From Dasyornis broadbenti (Eukaryota; Chordata; Aves; Passeriformes; Dasyornithidae): a stretch of DNA of 64,000 nucleotides. The position numbers and the translations under genes were made by a program. Numbering within the stretch: position 1 is the first letter of the stretch; each line of letters starts with the position of its first letter. Of the stretch, positions 61,181-64,000 are shown in pieces. The notes under the pieces were generated by a model that saw nothing but the letters and a program-made list of their open reading frames with translations, made no database searches and was not told the DNA's origin. The stretch spans positions 1,442,085 to 1,506,084 of the forward strand of contig VZRN01004204.1 of assembly GCA_013397935.1 (NCBI GenBank), read 5' to 3'.

Positions 61181-62629
61181 AAGCGAAATGTTCACAGGAC
61201 ATTATCATCTCTGCTGAATCTACATTTAACCTCCCAACCAAAGAACTTTCAGCCTAGAGAGTAAGATTTACACATAAATGGTGTGAGGTGATCTCTGTCT
61301 TGTTAGGACACTAAGGCCTATCTTGGGAAGCAGTAGAAGACTCTCTCCTAACATTTAGAAATATCCCTATCACAATTGGTTTTAAGGCTTCATTCAGCTA
61401 CTTCAAAAGCCAAACTTAAAACTCTGCTGTTTGTAGATATCAACATTTTGTACCATTGACCCTTCATTCCCTCCTTTTCTTAGTGAGTATTAAATGTTTC
61501 TCAGTCAGATTTAAATTTACTTCCAGTGTCATCTAGACTAAGGAAATTAGCTACCACTGCCTTAACATGATATTCAAGCACAAAGCTATTTTAATAAATG
61601 TCAATGAGCAAATTAAATATTTGAATTTTGATGTTGGTCTCCAGAAGCAGAAGAGATTTAATGCTCATCTGAGGAAAAACAGGATTAACATTCAGGTCAG
61701 ACTCAACCAACAAAACCTGCTGAGTGTTCAGCACTGACACATTCCTAGTTACTTTGGAAGCACTAGTCATAAGATCTGTTTGCAGATAAACATGTGTGAC
61801 AAAACTGACAAGCCAATCATGTATAATTTTAATATTTGCAGATTACTGCAACATGGGTATCGCTGAACTGGTGACATGGATGCTGTTGCTATGGGATGTG
61901 GTTTGATGTTTTTGTAACACGGGAGGCATTTGCCCTACCGAGCAGGTCAAAGTATGTGTGATGTTGCGTTGTTGTAGTAGCAGAGTTTTATATTGCATTT
62001 GGCTGTGGCCAAATTTTGTTCAGGACAGGACCTTGGCAGAGGCAGGTCTGCAGTCTTGACTTCCTCAGGCCTGCCCAGAGAGCCAGCATTTCTCTGAACA
62101 TGGCTCTGAAAACAGGTATGAATGGATAAACAGGGAACAGCAGGAAATGGAAGAATAGCATGTTTGGGGTGAAATTTAACACATCATATTGCATACAGAA
62201 CTCACCAAATATATACCCTTCCTGCTGCATTCTATTATCTCTCCCCCTTTAATCAGCAAGCTCTTCAAAGTCAAGACAAAGAGATGTAGATTTGATCAGA
62301 CCCTTGATTATCATTGATAGAAGAGGGCAAACAAACATACGGCACGGAGACAAGGCAGAACAAGGAGGTAATTGATATTGTAAACAAACAAATAGGAGAT
62401 GTGGCACTGCAAATACTGAACTCCATTTCTGAGGAACCTAACAAGCAAAAAGAAAGCATTTTTACCTGGAAACCTGCATGACTAAGACACATAAAGTCAG
62501 TCATTTGCAGCTAATAAATTGCAGGCTGAATACAAAACTCTAACGAAAAAAGGTGAGCGCGAGATGAGGTGCTGCCATCCTGAGTATCATTGTGCAAGTT
62601 CAAAGACTCCACACAACGCTGCTCCTCAC

Positions 62630-62960
62630 TTGGTGCATCCTGTGTTAATAACCTGGGGCCTTACTGTTAATTACTACTGCTCCCAGGTAATCACCGGCGT
62701 AACATTTTGGGAAGTGGCTGTTATGGTGAGAAGCCACTGGACAGTGCTGCAGCCACACAGAAGCCCTTAAGAAGATTACTACTGAAAGAACAGATAAGAA
62801 AATAAACCCAAACCCCGGCCAACACTTCTACTTGAAAGAAGAAATAAAAATTTCCGCAGCAAAAGTGCTGTTTTGAATTCAATTGGTGGTTATTAATGTA
62901 ATCGCCCGAATTTCAGTCACTGTCATTCACCTTTCAAACAGAGCAGACATGAACACAGAG
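62630..62960. promoter_or_regulatory. Candidate conserved non-coding element
   Basis: TGTTAATAACC, TGTTAATTACTAC and GGTTATTAATGTAATC are three HNF1/homeodomain-like AT-rich sites within 250 bp. They are interspersed with retained CpGs (CACCGGCG near 62695, ATCGCCCG near 62901). There is no repeat signature. The function is inferred from motif content only. Confidence 0.22.
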
Positions 62961-63039
62961 GAGAAGGGAATGCTGTGGTACAGCAAACATTTGTTTTCCA
63001 TCCTCGGATAATCCTAACAATGTGTCATTGTATTCAGTG

Positions 63040-63200
63040 CACCAGAAAAATCTAAATTTCCCATTAGAGCTAATTTTGTGGGCTCTGGGGTCAACTTGAG
63101 CTTTCTGTTAAGAGACTGTAAATTCAACAACTTCAGTGAAGTCATCTCAGATTTATGAAGGTACATTTGGCCTTTTGACTCCCTGAACTTAATGTCAATT
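63040..63200. promoter_or_regulatory. Candidate conserved non-coding element
   Basis: The segment contains AGAGCTAATTTTG (TAATT core), GGGGTCAACTTGAG (resembling a nuclear-receptor half-site, GGTCA), AAGTCATCTCAG and TTAATGTCAATTG. It has balanced composition and no repeat or open frame. It is listed only as a possible extension of the candidate element just upstream. Confidence 0.15.
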
Positions 63201-64000
63201 GAGATTATTCTGCATGTTAAAAAGAAAATAAAAAAGGAAAAAAGCTATGTTATGATCATTTCAACAGCAATTTATTTGAAAAGAAGCTCTGAAAAGAAGT
63301 CTTCAGAGAAAACTATTATTAAGACAGTATTAAAGGAGCTAAGAAATGAAAAAGAAAGTAAAGAGCAAAATGATGCTCAATTAAGAGACGTTCCAATATC
63401 GTCTTTGTTATGAGCTGTCACTGACAGAAACTATGGTATCTAATTGGTAGGAAAGGTATTGTGAATAAATGGGGAATGGTAGAGCCAGGAAACAGGCCAG
63501 CAGCTTTACTGTTAACTTTAATTCACCATGCAGAGTTTTAATTGAGTTACAAAGCATAGGCAGCAGTGCCTTGTCTCCAACCATCCAGAGCGAGAACTGT
63601 CCCAATACTTCACTCTCAGAAAAAAGGGCAAACAAGTTGAGGTAAAAACAACAGAAAACAAGAAAACAGGCTGGGGAAAACATAAGTCATCTCTCATGTC
63701 ATATGTCTGAACAGCCTCAAATCCATCCCATCTGATCAGTGGCACCAAGAAACTAACACACTGCTTTTCCTCCAGAAACAGAACACATGAAAAACATACA
63801 GGCCTGTCCTGTGGGAAACATTAGGTTGGATTCAGTGTGATCTCCGCGTCTGTTACCAACTCCTGATGCTACATTACGTGAGTGCCATAGATGATATAGT
63901 CAGTCATTATATCCCATGCCAGAAATTTGGAGCTGCCAGGCTGAGATGCCAGGAACCACGTGTTTAAGGGTCCAGAGCAGGGAACTATTGAGTTCCCAAA

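Larger units (their letters stand above)
61181..64000. other. Non-coding sequence, no recognised gene
   Basis: Unique-looking DNA up to the window end. It includes two stretches with conserved-element character (62630-62960 and 63040-63200) and a purine-rich segment at 63205-63380. Open frames are short and unrecognised. Confidence 0.5.

Noticed and set aside
1..64000. CRISPR arrays, toxin-antitoxin, phage defence or other prokaryotic systems
   Set aside because: No spaced direct-repeat arrays, no ribosome-binding-site gene rows and no operons. The repeats are avian LINEs and LTRs, so the window is vertebrate nuclear DNA.

Overview
This window looks like vertebrate nuclear DNA, most likely from a bird and probably a songbird. 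It is AT-rich and CpG-poor, has no compact gene layout, and every repeat I can recognise is avian. These are several 5'-truncated CR1 LINE fragments (one with the CR1 3' octamer tail), one solo LTR of the type I remember from songbird ERV2/ERVK (LTR5-like) elements, and one solo LTR of the songbird ERV3/ERVL type. The repeat assignments come from recalled consensus sequences, not from a search.

No protein-coding gene, rRNA, tRNA, CRISPR array or bacterial-type operon can be supported. The longest open frames (191, 164 and 155 codons) match no family I recognise. The window is best read as a gene desert or the inside of a very large intron, and I cannot say which.

Layout: 1-699 unique sequence; 700-1442 an internally deleted CR1; 1443-11834 unique; 11835-12397 ERVK-type solo LTR; 12398-21522 unique, with a T-tract at 17.7 kb and a C-tract at 19.5 kb; 21523-21660 CR1 tail with eight octamers; 21661-34711 unique, with an RFX-like X-box at 30.5 kb; 34712-35087 degraded CR1; 35088-38063 unique; 38064-39130 ERVL-type solo LTR; 39141-39525 CR1 on the minus strand; 39526-41289 unique; 41290-41970 a very old CR1 of the deep amniote type; 41971-50423 unique, with a 33-base A-tract at 48.6 kb; 50424-50640 CR1 tail; 50641-61106 unique; 61107-61180 CR1 tail; 61181-64000 unique.

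With no genes there is no pathway to describe. The most useful leads are possible regulatory sequence: two RFX-type inverted repeats and several stretches with clustered homeodomain, octamer or E-box motifs that read like conserved non-coding elements. Two weak exon candidates with good splice signals are also listed (about 23.9 kb and 60.85 kb). I found no evidence of a previously undescribed biological system.
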